Shown piece after piece: positions 17,445 through 27,000 of a stretch of 64,000 nucleotides of DNA (position 1 is the stretch's first letter; each line of letters starts with the position of its first letter). Under the pieces are notes generated by a model. That model did not search any database and was not told the origin of the DNA. It saw only the letters and a list, made by a program, of their open reading frames with translations. The position numbers and the translations under genes are program-made. Location of the stretch: contig NZ_AUBW01000024.1 of assembly GCF_000429445.1 (NCBI RefSeq), positions 25,580 to 89,579 of the forward strand, read 5' to 3'. This stretch comes from Algoriphagus terrigena DSM 22685 (GTDB taxonomy: Bacteria > Bacteroidota > Bacteroidia > Cytophagales > Cyclobacteriaceae).

Positions 17445-18932
17445 TTAGCTGTAAGTCCGATCGTGAGAACGTTTTTCATTCCACATATCAGTCGGAGCAA
17501 AATAGCTGTTGTCAGATTTGTGTAGATGAGCTTTGACCACCTCCTCATTCAGTTCGATGCCTAAGCCCGGTGCATCCAGCGGAACCGGCGCGTAGCCTTT
17601 GTCGATCATCTTGCCTCCACCGGTCATGATGACCATGTCTTCCCACCAAGGAATATCTACCGAGTGATGCTCGAGTGCCAGGAAGTTTTGCGAAGCGGCT
17701 GCGCAATGAACATTTGCCATGAAAGAAACGGGAGTTCCTGCTTGGTGCATAGCCATCGAGATCCCCTTTTCCTCTGCATAATCCGCAATTCGCTTGGTCT
17801 CCAAAAGCCCGCCCGAAGAGGCTAAATCCGGATGGATAATATCCACCGCATGATTGTCTATCAGGTCTTTGAAGTATTGAAGCAGATAAATATCCTCACC
17901 CGTCGTAGTCGGCGTGTTCAGGGAATCGGTGATCGTCTTGTGCTGTTGCCACATCTGCCACGGCACCATATCCTCCAACCAAGCCAGACGGTATTTATCA
18001 AGCGCCTGCCCCAGCCGGATGCAATTGTTCAAATCAAAGTGTCCGTAGTGATCTGTAGATATTGGGATATCATAGCCTACCATCCCCCGCACATGATCGA
18101 CAATCTTTGCCAGTTCGTCGAGACCTTTCTCTGTAATCTGAATCCCGGTGAATGGATGCGCCGTGTTTGAATAGGAATTATACCCACCAGACCATTGGCT
18201 CCTCCCTCCTAGTTTAAAAATCTCAGGATTCACGATACACCCCGGGATATCCATGATTTCTCCAATGGAGACGTCCATCTTCAGCCAGGTATATCCCTGC
18301 TCTTCTGTTCTGAATTTGATCAACTTCAATTGTTCTTCAGGGGAATCGGCCTCGGGTGTATCGGCATAGAGCCGCACCGAATCGCGATATCGCCCTCCGA
18401 GGAGTTGCCAGGCTGGCACGTTGTAGGCTTTTCCGCAAAGATCCCACAGCGCCATTTCCACTCCGCAGACTCCTCCGGCTTGGCGGGACTGACCTCCAAA
18501 CTGCTTGATGATCTTGAAGATCTTCTCCACGTTGCATGGGTTTTCGCCTAGAATCCGGCTTTTCAGCATCAGCGCATACTTGGGATCAGCTCCATCCCGC
18601 ACTTCCCCCAACCCATAAATGCCTTGGTTGGTATCAATCCTCAGAATCGCCGTCCCGCCCATTACAGCAGTGTGGGCATATCTCAGATCGGTGATCTTCA
18701 AATCAGATGGAGCGGAAGCTCTTTTTACATTCTTGGTGGTTTCGGCCATCGTGTCCTCGATCCCGAGGCCCATGAGCGCAGTCAGACTCAGCCCACCCAG
18801 CGCTGTTTTCTTCAAAAAATCCCGTCTGTTATCTTTTGTAAATGGGCTATCGATTTCCGCCTGCCGCTGCACAGCGTAAGCTCGCTCCTGCTCCTTATTC
18901 TTCTGAATCAGGTGTTGTAATGTGTTTTTCAT
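17445..18932 (-). CDS. Tat-exported enolase-superfamily (MR/MLE) sugar-acid dehydratase, copy 1
   Basis: This 495-residue protein has a twin-arginine signal after a 35-residue lead (R36-R37 in 'NRRDFLKKTALGGLSL'). The mature start 'ASAPSDLKITD' is identical to that of the second copy at 20119. The enolase-superfamily barrel has K218 ('WLKMD'), metal ligands D294 ('STDHYGHF'), E320 ('WLEDM') and E346 ('TGEDIY'), and a possible base H396 ('MAMHQAG'). Such enzymes remove water from aldonic acids to give 2-keto-3-deoxy acids. The D-H-Y arrangement differs from the D-x-H of copy 2, so the two may act on different stereoisomers. An RraA-like aldolase gene precedes it by 53 nt. Confidence 0.87.
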   Translation of the reverse strand: MKNTLQHLIQKNKEQERAYAVQRQAEIDSPFTKDNRRDFLKKTALGGLSLTALMGLGIEDTMAETTKNVKRASAPSDLKITDLRYAHTAVMGGTAILRIDTNQGIYGLGEVRDGADPKYALMLKSRILGENPCNVEKIFKIIKQFGGQSRQAGGVCGVEMALWDLCGKAYNVPAWQLLGGRYRDSVRLYADTPEADSPEEQLKLIKFRTEEQGYTWLKMDVSIGEIMDIPGCIVNPEIFKLGGRSQWSGGYNSYSNTAHPFTGIQITEKGLDELAKIVDHVRGMVGYDIPISTDHYGHFDLNNCIRLGQALDKYRLAWLEDMVPWQMWQQHKTITDSLNTPTTTGEDIYLLQYFKDLIDNHAVDIIHPDLASSGGLLETKRIADYAEEKGISMAMHQAGTPVSFMANVHCAAASQNFLALEHHSVDIPWWEDMVIMTGGGKMIDKGYAPVPLDAPGLGIELNEEVVKAHLHKSDNSYFAPTDMWNEKRSHDRTYS

Positions 18933-18985
18933 TTTATAGTTGTTTTGGGTTTTGTTATGTTGAAAAAAGAGAAAGGATCAGCCTT

Positions 18986-19936
18986 CTACCAATTCCTTTC
19001 CTTGAAGTAATTGTCGAGTTCGGCTTTGCTCATGGGAAGTTTTCCAGGGTAGTTGTTGAGCCAATCCAGGAAGTCCTTTTTGATGGCATCTGTCCACTGA
19101 CTGTCGATCTCACCGGCGAGGTATTTCCCTTCGCGCAAGCGCAGGTGTCCAAACTCATCCCGCAGTCCGGTCACTTCAGAAGTCAAAACCAGCTCCTCCA
19201 CCAAGTAGGCAGGGATAAAAATCACCCCGTATTTTTTCGCCAAAACCACATCGCCCGGCAGGACGGTAGCCCGACCTACCCGAATCGGTGTGTTGATCGA
19301 GCTGAGCATCATCTGCTGAATGTAAGATGGATCTTGGCCCTTCATCCAAGCGTTGAATCCGTCGATCTCAGACAGCCCTTCCTGATCCCGCACTGATCCG
19401 TAGAAGATCACTCCACGCTGGGATTTCGCATAGATGGAGTTCCCAAGGTTGTCGCCGATGAGCGTCCCGTCGGCGATCTTGCCATAGCCGTCCGCCACAT
19501 AGACGTCGCCATTTGTCAGGATATCAATGGGCCAGGAGTTGGTTCCTCCTTTGGGCGACCGACCCTCTTTGTCCACGCCCTGGGTTTTCACCTGCTTCTC
19601 CAGATCCGGTCTCAGCGGCATGTATTGGGCAGTGACCACGCGGCCTGTCATGGCCTCGTCCGGCAGCATGATCTGCCAGTCTCCTTCGTATTGATTTTGG
19701 AAGCCCTTGTTGCGAAGGACGCCCCAGGCCTCTTCAATTGAGATGTTTTTAAGACGCTCCAAAATAGCATCTGAGACTTTGGGTCTGCCATCCGGAAATC
19801 GCTCCCCCGTCCAGTCCGCCGTCAGCGCTTTGATATACTCGGGACTTGCCCCGACATTTTGTGAAAATGCCTGCGTTGCCAGCCCGCCAGAGAGCAGGAG
19901 AAGTGTAAGCAAGCGGAAAAATCCGGTGTGTTTCAT
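18986..19936 (-). CDS. Exported RraA-like class II pyruvate aldolase, copy 1
   Basis: This 316-residue protein has a Sec signal (MKHTGFFRLLTLLLLSGG...AFSQ). The RraA/HMG-CHA aldolase fold is recognised by 'LIGDNLGNSIYAKSQ' (161-175), the catalytic Arg-Asp pair R183-D184 in 'GSVRDQEGL', and 'PGDVVLAKKYGVIFIP'. RraA of E. coli, an RNase E inhibitor, is cytoplasmic, whereas true aldolases keep the R-D pair and metal site. Export plus the R-D pair favours an aldolase that cleaves a 2-keto acid to pyruvate and an aldehyde or acid. It pairs with the dehydratase that follows at 18932. A region of about 110 residues before the RraA core ('TGERFPDGRPKVSD') is shared with copy 2. Confidence 0.83.
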   Translation of the reverse strand: MKHTGFFRLLTLLLLSGGLATQAFSQNVGASPEYIKALTADWTGERFPDGRPKVSDAILERLKNISIEEAWGVLRNKGFQNQYEGDWQIMLPDEAMTGRVVTAQYMPLRPDLEKQVKTQGVDKEGRSPKGGTNSWPIDILTNGDVYVADGYGKIADGTLIGDNLGNSIYAKSQRGVIFYGSVRDQEGLSEIDGFNAWMKGQDPSYIQQMMLSSINTPIRVGRATVLPGDVVLAKKYGVIFIPAYLVEELVLTSEVTGLRDEFGHLRLREGKYLAGEIDSQWTDAIKKDFLDWLNNYPGKLPMSKAELDNYFKERNW

Positions 19937-19944
19937 AAGTTTTG

Positions 19945-19978
19945 GGTTATTGGTTATTGGACTATTCGTTATTGGTTT
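19945..19978. repeat. Short tandem GTTATTGG words
   Basis: GGTTATTGGTTATTGG, then CGTTATTGG, lie just before the start of the RraA-like gene (minus strand). This is a low-complexity intergenic repeat. The rest of the 182-bp gap contains more repeated words (CTGCAGAACACTGCAAACTG) but no gene. Confidence 0.5.
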
Positions 19979-20118
19979 ACTATAATGGGTTAAGGGTTAA
20001 GTTAGAACTGAACGTTGCTTGCAATTCAGGCTTCGACTACCTCAGCCTGACAACGTCCTACTACTCGCTGCAGAACACTGCAAACTGATCAATGAAAACT
20101 GCTGACTGGCAAAAGCTT

Positions 20119-21393
20119 TTATTCGAAAAAAGGAACCCCTGGGACGGCATGTTTCTTCATCCCTTCCTCATTGATTTCGACGCCAATTCCCGGCTTTTCC
20201 GACAGGGTGATAAAACTGTTTTCGGTCCTCGGCCCGTCGTAGGTCACGATATCCTGCCAAAGCGGATCCGTGTCCATGTAGATCTGCCACTCCATGATCT
20301 GGAAATTTGGAACCGAAGCGCAGACATGACAGGAAGCCATAGCGCCTAAGAACGAAGCGACCATGTGGGGAGAAAATGGCACGTAGTACAAGTTGGCGAG
20401 ATTGGCAATCCGCTGGCCTTCACCGAGTCCACCGGCTTTTTGCAAATCGGGCATTATAATATTCAGTGCTCCATCAGAAAGCAACTTGGTAAATCCATAG
20501 GCTAAATAGATATTTTCGCCAGCGCAAATCGGAGTGCTCGTCTCTTGTGTGATGTACTTATACATTTCTGGATTATCCGCAGGGATGGGTTCTTCCAAGA
20601 ACATCAAGTTCAAAGGTTCGTAAGCTTTCGCCATCTTCATCCCCGTGACCGCATCGTATCTCCCGTGCATATCCACACAGATATCAATATGTGGCCCCAC
20701 AGTTTCTCGCACCGCCGCGATCGCGTTGTACATTCTATCAATCTCAGCAGGACTTGCAGTCCAGTTGAAGCGGTCATACTTATTGGGATCACGTGCGTCG
20801 TCCACGTCAAACTTGACCGCGTTGTAGCCTCGACTTACTGCATTTTTGGCGGCAGCCGCATAGTCATCCGGAGTGGGTTTGGTGGAAGTGTAGAGGGCCG
20901 TGTCACAATAGACGCGGATCTTGTCCCGGAATTTCCCTCCCAAAAGCTGGTAAACAGGTACTCCAAATACCTTTCCGGTCAGATCCCAAAGCGCTGTCTC
21001 AATGGCAGTCAAAACAGCCACATAAACGCCGGATTGAGCTCCGCCAAAGAAGGCGCCCTTTCGAAGTTGCTCGGCAAGCCGGTTGGGATTCAGGGGACTT
21101 TGTCCTTTGATCTGATCACCCAGTCTTTTGACCATGTAGTAGGTTCCTTGGATCGCATCCACTGCTTCTCCGCAACCCCACACGTCCTGATTGGTGTAAA
21201 TCTTCACATACACCGCACCGCGGACATAGCCACACTTCACGTCGGTGATCTTGAGATCTGATGGTGCGGATGCTTTGGGTGTTTTCTCCACTGCGGCTTC
21301 CAAGCCACTTCCGAAAGTACTCAGGAAGGCTGCGCCGGTGAGTCCTATGCTTTTTTGAAAAAATGCTCTTCTGTCTTCTATTTTTGGATTCAT
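20119..21393 (-). CDS. Tat-exported enolase-superfamily sugar-acid dehydratase, copy 2
   Basis: This 424-residue protein has a twin-arginine signal near the N-terminus (R8-R9 in 'DRRAFFQKSIGL'). It carries K194 ('AVKFD'), metal ligands D241 with H243 ('CVDMHGRY'), E267 ('FLEEP') and E293 ('CAGENIY'), and H343 ('FSPHMVA'). The D-x-H and late H are the catalytic histidines of the D-galactonate/mannonate dehydratase group, so a 2-keto-3-deoxy-aldonate product is expected. It shares the mature N-terminus 'ASAPSDLKITD' with copy 1. It lies 17 nt after the RraA-like copy 2 gene, so the two are probably one transcript. Confidence 0.88.
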   Translation of the reverse strand: MNPKIEDRRAFFQKSIGLTGAAFLSTFGSGLEAAVEKTPKASAPSDLKITDVKCGYVRGAVYVKIYTNQDVWGCGEAVDAIQGTYYMVKRLGDQIKGQSPLNPNRLAEQLRKGAFFGGAQSGVYVAVLTAIETALWDLTGKVFGVPVYQLLGGKFRDKIRVYCDTALYTSTKPTPDDYAAAAKNAVSRGYNAVKFDVDDARDPNKYDRFNWTASPAEIDRMYNAIAAVRETVGPHIDICVDMHGRYDAVTGMKMAKAYEPLNLMFLEEPIPADNPEMYKYITQETSTPICAGENIYLAYGFTKLLSDGALNIIMPDLQKAGGLGEGQRIANLANLYYVPFSPHMVASFLGAMASCHVCASVPNFQIMEWQIYMDTDPLWQDIVTYDGPRTENSFITLSEKPGIGVEINEEGMKKHAVPGVPFFE

Positions 21394-21410
21394 GGTATCG
21401 TTGATTTAGG

Positions 21411-22343
21411 TTACCAGGTTCTGTTTTTCAAGTAGTCTTGGATTTGCTCTCGGGAGACGGGAAGCTCGTCGATGTGGTCATTTAGCCATTGGGAAAAATC
21501 CCGCTCGATCTCCTCTGACCAGCGGGTATCAATCTCGCCAGCCGTGTATTTCCCCTCTCTCAATCGCTCGTGACCAAACATGTCACGAAGGCGGACGATC
21601 TCTGAGGTGATCACCACTTTCTCCACCAAGTGGGCCGGAATAAAGGACACTCCTCCATCTCTCCCCAAGACCACGTCTCCGGCCATCACCGTCGCCTGAC
21701 GGATCCGAGTCGGCTGATTGATGCCGATGAGCATGGTGTTGAGGTTACCTTGCTGGTTGTGGTGAGAAGGATGATAGCTCGTATAGTAAGAGGTGAATCC
21801 GCCGATTTCTTTGAGACCTGCGATGTCGCGGACGGCGCCGTCGTAGACAATTCCGTTGCCGGATTTGGCAAAGATGGCATTGCCGACGTTGTCACCGATC
21901 GTGGGTCCATTGACATGAATCCCAAACTGATCCGCAACATAGACATCGCCTTGGACTAAGAGATCCACCGGCCAGGAGTTTTGCCCTCTTTTACCTTCCT
22001 TTTTACCTCGTTCATCAATAGCATTATGGATGTCGGGCCGTCCGGGCATAAAGGTCGCCGTGACCGCTCTGCCAATGAGAATGCTGTCGGGATTGATGAT
22101 CTCCCACCCATCGGCATATTGGTAAAAGTATCCAGCTCCCTTCATCACCGCCCACGCCTCGTCATGCGTCACCAGCCGCATCCGTCTGAGTAAATCGTCG
22201 GACACTTTGGGACGGCCATCCTCAAATCGTTCGCCAGTCCATTCTCGGGTCAGGTAGATCAGTTCGTCTTTGGAGATTTGCTGCGCAAAGGAAAATAAGC
22301 AGCTCGTCAGCCAGAATAGGCCGACTAGTATTGTTCTTTTCAT
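21411..22343 (-). CDS. Exported RraA-like class II pyruvate aldolase, copy 2
   Basis: This 310-residue protein has a Sec signal (MKRTILVGLFWLTSCLFSFAQQ); the Cys is inside the hydrophobic core and is not a clear lipobox. It has the same layout as copy 1: 'TREWTGERFEDGRPKVSD', 'TIGDNVGNAIFAKSG' (148-162), catalytic pair R172-D173 in 'GAVRDIAGL', and 'AGDVVLGRDGGVSFIPAHLVE'. The two copies are clear paralogues. It lies between SusD and the second dehydratase, so outer-membrane uptake, dehydration and cleavage are linked in gene order. A domain-level distinction from an RNase-inhibitor role rests on the R-D pair and export. Confidence 0.84.
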   Translation of the reverse strand: MKRTILVGLFWLTSCLFSFAQQISKDELIYLTREWTGERFEDGRPKVSDDLLRRMRLVTHDEAWAVMKGAGYFYQYADGWEIINPDSILIGRAVTATFMPGRPDIHNAIDERGKKEGKRGQNSWPVDLLVQGDVYVADQFGIHVNGPTIGDNVGNAIFAKSGNGIVYDGAVRDIAGLKEIGGFTSYYTSYHPSHHNQQGNLNTMLIGINQPTRIRQATVMAGDVVLGRDGGVSFIPAHLVEKVVITSEIVRLRDMFGHERLREGKYTAGEIDTRWSEEIERDFSQWLNDHIDELPVSREQIQDYLKNRTW

Positions 22344-22385
22344 ATGATTACAATTTGTCTTTCAAAGGCCATATAGCCTGTCGAG

Positions 22386-22399
22386 TCCGCCGCGGCGGA
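22386..22399. repeat. 14-bp perfect GC palindrome
   Basis: TCCGCCGCGGCGGA lies in the 174-bp gap between SusD and the RraA-like gene, 43 nt upstream of the latter's start codon. It could be an operator or a hairpin tuning expression of the downstream enzymes relative to SusCD. Confidence 0.5.
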
Positions 22400-22477
22400 T
22401 CGGGAGAATCTTCGCGTAGTTGAGAGCTCTGGGTGTCACTTGCGCCATGCTCGATTTCATAGATCGTAAATTTTAAA

Positions 22478-22513
22478 AAAAGGAAAGAGCAGCCCGGATT
22501 TTCCGGGCTGCTC
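22478..22513 (-). terminator. Intrinsic terminator after SusD
   Basis: A 12-bp perfect stem (22487-22498 GAGCAGCCCGGA with 22502-22513) has a 3-nt loop and is followed, on the minus strand, by a run of seven T. It begins 5 nt after the SusD stop. It would end or attenuate SusCD transcripts before the enzyme genes. Confidence 0.85.
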
Positions 22514-22517
22514 GGCC

Positions 22518-24035
22518 TTATTTATGCCACCAGACTTTCGTAGCCAGATTATCGGGTCCTTGTGCAGAGATTGCTGCCCCTACATTTTCCGAGTTTACCG
22601 ATATTTCAGAGTTTGGATAGGTCAACCGATTTATAAAGTCCACCTCCCGGCCGGTATAGGGATTGGCAGTCAAAGCCGGAAAACCAGTTCTTCGGAAGTT
22701 GGCAAACGCCTCAGGTCCATTTAAGAAGGAAGACACCCAGTATTGCTCGCCGATCTGCTCCATTGCATTCTCTTCCACGAGGGGATTGGCTGCCAAGTAG
22801 TCAACAATGGACGAGACAGGGATGGAAGAACTTGCGCCATAAGCTGACAGCTGCTCCATATGTGCCCGTACCCCGGCATTGTAATATCCTTCTACCGTCT
22901 GGGTAGTGACCCAACCTCTCATTCTCGCTTCGGCAAGAAGTAGGAGATTTTGGGAGGCAGTCACCAGAAAGTTCGGTGCGGTATTTTTCACCATCCGTTG
23001 TCGATCCACCTGCGCGAATTCATAAAAACTCTTAAGTCCCAAGTCAGCGGCAGCTTTTACCGCTCCGGCATTGTCATTCCCCATAGGCATCCCAACTTGG
23101 ATCGCCGGGTCAGTGGATGCTCTGGCAGGAACCTGCTCTGGGCCTGAACTTGCCCCCACATACGTCACCGCTATTGCTGTGAGTCTTGGGTCGTTGTGTT
23201 CCTGAAGATATTTGACAAAAACGTCCGTCAGGTAAAAATTGGATGCCTCGGTGGCATTTAGCATGTTGCCGATGGGATTGGTATAGTTCGGATCGTGCAG
23301 GATTACGGCGTTGTCTGCGTTGGAAAGTATCACACCTCCCTGCGCTGCTGCCTGCACTGTTGCCTGAGCTTTGGCAGGATCCACCTCGCTCAGTCTCATG
23401 CCCGCACGCAATAGAAGTGAATAGCCAAAGCTCTTCCACTTCGCAATATTTCCGCCGTAAAGAATATCCGCCACCTCTATCCTACCCCCCGCATCCAATG
23501 CCGTGGTAGCTTCGGTGAGCTCCTTGATCAAATCCTGATAGATTGCCTCCTGAGAATCATACACCGGAAAGAAAATCTGCTGAGAATACCCCTCGCCTCC
23601 TTCGAAATATGGGATAGTTCCATAGGTATCGGTAAGTACCATGAAGGCATTTGCCTGAAGGATTCGAGCCATTTGATAGAGATTGGCCCGAGCGGGATCC
23701 TCTTTGACTTGGTTGATGACGTCTTTCGTGTTTTTGATGACGTTCCGATAGTAGGCTTGCCAGCTGTCATCCGTGATTTGGCGATTGTCCTGATTGTAAT
23801 TGGCTCCAGCAATCAAGCCGGAGTTTGGAGAGATTACCTGCTGCACGACCCCGATCTCATAGATCATGGTTCCGGTATTGAAGGCGCTGTTGACCGCGGC
23901 GTTGTTCAATTGGAATGCAGGATCAATGGCCGTTGCACTTACTTTATTGGTATTGAGTTCGTCAAATCCATCGTCACACGCAGATGAATAGGCCAAAATG
24001 GACACCAAGATTAGATAGTTTATGATCTTTTTCAT
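22518..24035 (-). CDS. SusD/RagB-family nutrient-binding outer-membrane lipoprotein
   Basis: This 505-residue protein has a lipoprotein signal (MKKIINYLILVSILAYSSAC, Cys20). 'DDGFDELNTNKVSATAIDP' after the Cys is the usual start of the SusD-like_2 group. TPR-like helices follow ('QMARILQANAFMVLTDTYG', a classical SusD segment) and the C-terminus is well conserved ('ANPYTGREVDF'). SusD lids the SusC barrel and captures the ligand on the cell surface. It lies 11 nt after SusC. The ligand is not known; the gene neighbourhood suggests a sugar acid or an oligosaccharide containing one. Confidence 0.93.
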   Translation of the reverse strand: MKKIINYLILVSILAYSSACDDGFDELNTNKVSATAIDPAFQLNNAAVNSAFNTGTMIYEIGVVQQVISPNSGLIAGANYNQDNRQITDDSWQAYYRNVIKNTKDVINQVKEDPARANLYQMARILQANAFMVLTDTYGTIPYFEGGEGYSQQIFFPVYDSQEAIYQDLIKELTEATTALDAGGRIEVADILYGGNIAKWKSFGYSLLLRAGMRLSEVDPAKAQATVQAAAQGGVILSNADNAVILHDPNYTNPIGNMLNATEASNFYLTDVFVKYLQEHNDPRLTAIAVTYVGASSGPEQVPARASTDPAIQVGMPMGNDNAGAVKAAADLGLKSFYEFAQVDRQRMVKNTAPNFLVTASQNLLLLAEARMRGWVTTQTVEGYYNAGVRAHMEQLSAYGASSSIPVSSIVDYLAANPLVEENAMEQIGEQYWVSSFLNGPEAFANFRRTGFPALTANPYTGREVDFINRLTYPNSEISVNSENVGAAISAQGPDNLATKVWWHK

Positions 24036-24046
24036 GTCTGTTCAGA

Positions 24047-27000
24047 TTAGAATTTAACATTAAGATTGAAACCTAAGCCCCGTGTAGATGGCAAGCCAGC
24101 AGATTCCATTCCGACCAGATTGTCGGAAGAATATCCGAAAGACTCCGGATCGATGTTGTCTACCCACTTCTTGATCATGAGCACATTATTCGCCACGAAG
24201 TTGAGTTTGACTGAGCGGAAGGGTTGATTTTCCGGAAGGAATCTGGTAAAGTCATAGCCCAGCGTCACCTGTCTAAGTTTCCAATAGCCGCCGTCATAGA
24301 TGACCGGCTCCACAAGCGCCTGCGATCTCACTATTTCCCAATAAGACTGCACCGGAGCTACTGCTGTATTTTTCTCCCCTGCTTCGTTCACTCCATCGCC
24401 TACTACTCCGCCTTCACGTCCTTCGAGGGTCATCTTGTGCAGACCGTGTCTCGTCGCATTGAAATTGGTGCCGGAGAGCATGATATTGCCCAGCTTGAAG
24501 TCAATCAAAAACGAAAGCTTTACCCCTTTGAAATCGAATGAGTTATTAAAACCTCCGACCCACTTGGGCAGTGCGCTACCGAAATTGACCAAATCCGGCG
24601 TCCGAAGCGGAAGACCGTTGGCTCCGAAGATCTTTTGACCTTGCTCATTTCTCCTGAACCCAAATCCAGCTACCTGGCCCATCTCCATGCCTACTATCTG
24701 TCTGAGTTCGCCATTGAACACGTGCGTACCCACGGTGATCCGCTCTCCCGGAGTATCGGTGAGGAGGCTCAGCACTTCTGTGATATTGTAGGATCCGTTG
24801 AAGGAGGTTTCCCATGTGAAATTCTTGGTCTCTAAGGGAACAAGGGTCAGGAGCATTTCGACTCCTTTGTTTTCACTTCGTCCGCTGTTGATCGAGGTAT
24901 TGACAAAGCCTGAAGCATCGGAAATCTGCGCACTGACAATCTGATCCGTTGTGAGTTTTCGATAGGCCGCTACGTCCAGCGTGATTCGGCTTTGGAGCAT
25001 CCGCAACTCAAAACCCACCTCAGTCTCACCGATTCTCATCGGCCTCAAATCCGGATTGGGAAGATTGGTTCCATTTGGCCCACCGACCGGTTGTCCGCCA
25101 AGCAAGTTGCTATTCACACCGTAGAAAAGCACATTGGAATAAGGCCCTACATCGGCGTCACTTCCTACTTCCGCATACGCTACCCGCAACTTTCCGAAGT
25201 TTATCAAACCGGTATTTCCCGTGTTTTCGGTAAATACCCAGCTCGCCGAGACAGACGGATAGACGATACTTCTATTGGCTTCGGACAAGGTAGAGAACCA
25301 GTCGTTTCTTACGGTACCAGTCAGGAAGAGCATGTCTTTGTAAGAAACCTCCGCAGAACCATACAGGGAATTGACCGCCCGCTCGCTCATATCGTAGATC
25401 GGATCTTTGGCGCGGCCATTTTGCACGGTGTAAAGATCTCTCACCACAAAGTCGGTCACCTGCACACTGTTGCGGTCAGACCGTCGCTGCATGTGATTGC
25501 CACCAAAGTTTGCATTCACCGTAAAATCCCCGAATGTCTTATTTGCATTCAGCAAGAAGTCCGTGTTGATCTCACGGAATCTTCTGGACTCCTGCGTGTA
25601 TACGCCATTGACAAAACCAGCCGGAGCCGGAGCCCGTGAGGCTTGTCCTGTCGGGAAGTTGTTGTAGTCCTGATCTCTTGACCAATAATCTTCACCAACT
25701 CTGCCTTGGATAAACAGCCAAGGAAGGATGTTGTATTTCACTGCGATGTTTCCGAAAATCCGGTCTCGCTTGATATTCTGAAACTGTTCAGCGAGGGTGA
25801 AATAAGGATTGGTGCGGTTTCGGAATCTTGAATACACAGCCTCGTTGCCATTCTGATCGTACTTGTTTTCATCCAGCACGTTCAAAGGCATCGAATTGGC
25901 CATGGCGTACATTGCCGTCGGGATAGAGTTATCCTGATCGGCGATGTTCGGCGGATTGCTGTTTTCCTCTACCGAATAGTTAAAGTTGCCTCGAAAGCTA
26001 AACTTCGGGCTCAGGTCATAGCCAAAACCCAAATTGATGGTTTTTCTATTGAAGGTGTTGTTTGGCACCACGCCCTTGCTGTTCAGATCAGAAAATGACA
26101 AACTCATGCCTCCCTTGTCGCCCGCAGTCGCCAAAGTGACCGAGTTGGTCACGTTTTGACCATTCCTGAAGAAGTCGCCAATTTGATCATACACCGGTAC
26201 GTAGGGGACTGTCACTCCGTTGAAAAGTACCTGCGTCATTCCGGGCTGGAATTTCTCTCCAAAAGACCATTGTCCTGAAGTAGGGTTCGCCGTCGTCGGC
26301 CTTACTCCCTGTTCTCCTTGACCATATTCATATTGGTAGTCCGTGAAATCGAGCGGTGCTTCATTGGTGTAGTTGAGGTTGTAGGTGACGCCGATTCCTT
26401 TGGAGTCATTCTTGGTCTTGGTGGTGATCATGATGACGCCGTCTTTGGCACGTGAGCCGTAGAGTGCCGCAGCGGCAGCGCCTTTTAATATCGTCATGCT
26501 TTGGACGTCATCCGGATTGATACTGGAGAGACCATCGCCACCATCAGAGGTATTTCCTCCCCCAGCTCTCACCCCGATGGAGCTTTCAGATCCACTGCTA
26601 TTAGGATTGGTTCCAAAGTTTGTATTGTCAATCGGAACACCATTGACTACGATGAGTGGGCTGTTTTGACCCGAGATGGAAGACTGACCGCGAATACGGA
26701 TCTTGGACGTCCCGCCTGGGCCGGTTCCAAGTCCGGAGATACTCACACCGGCGACTTTGCCCTGCAGGGCATTGATCACGTTGGGAGTTCGGTTGATCGT
26801 CAATTCATCCGACTGGACCGTGGAAGTGGCGTATCCAAGGCTTTTGCCTGACTTTTCTATTCCCAAGGCAGTGACCACGACCTCTTCCAGATCATTTTGA
26901 TCCAGCTTCATCGTGACGTTGATCACCGACCGGCTTTGCACGGCCTCCTCCTGAGAGATGTAGCCTACGAAAGAAAAGACGAGGGTTGCGTTGCCATCTG

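Noticed and set aside
20545..21261. Plus-strand frame of 238 codons
   Set aside because: It is antisense to dehydratase copy 2, whose catalytic motifs are complete.
24992..25639. Plus-strand frame of 215 codons
   Set aside because: It is antisense to the SusC barrel with no independent support.
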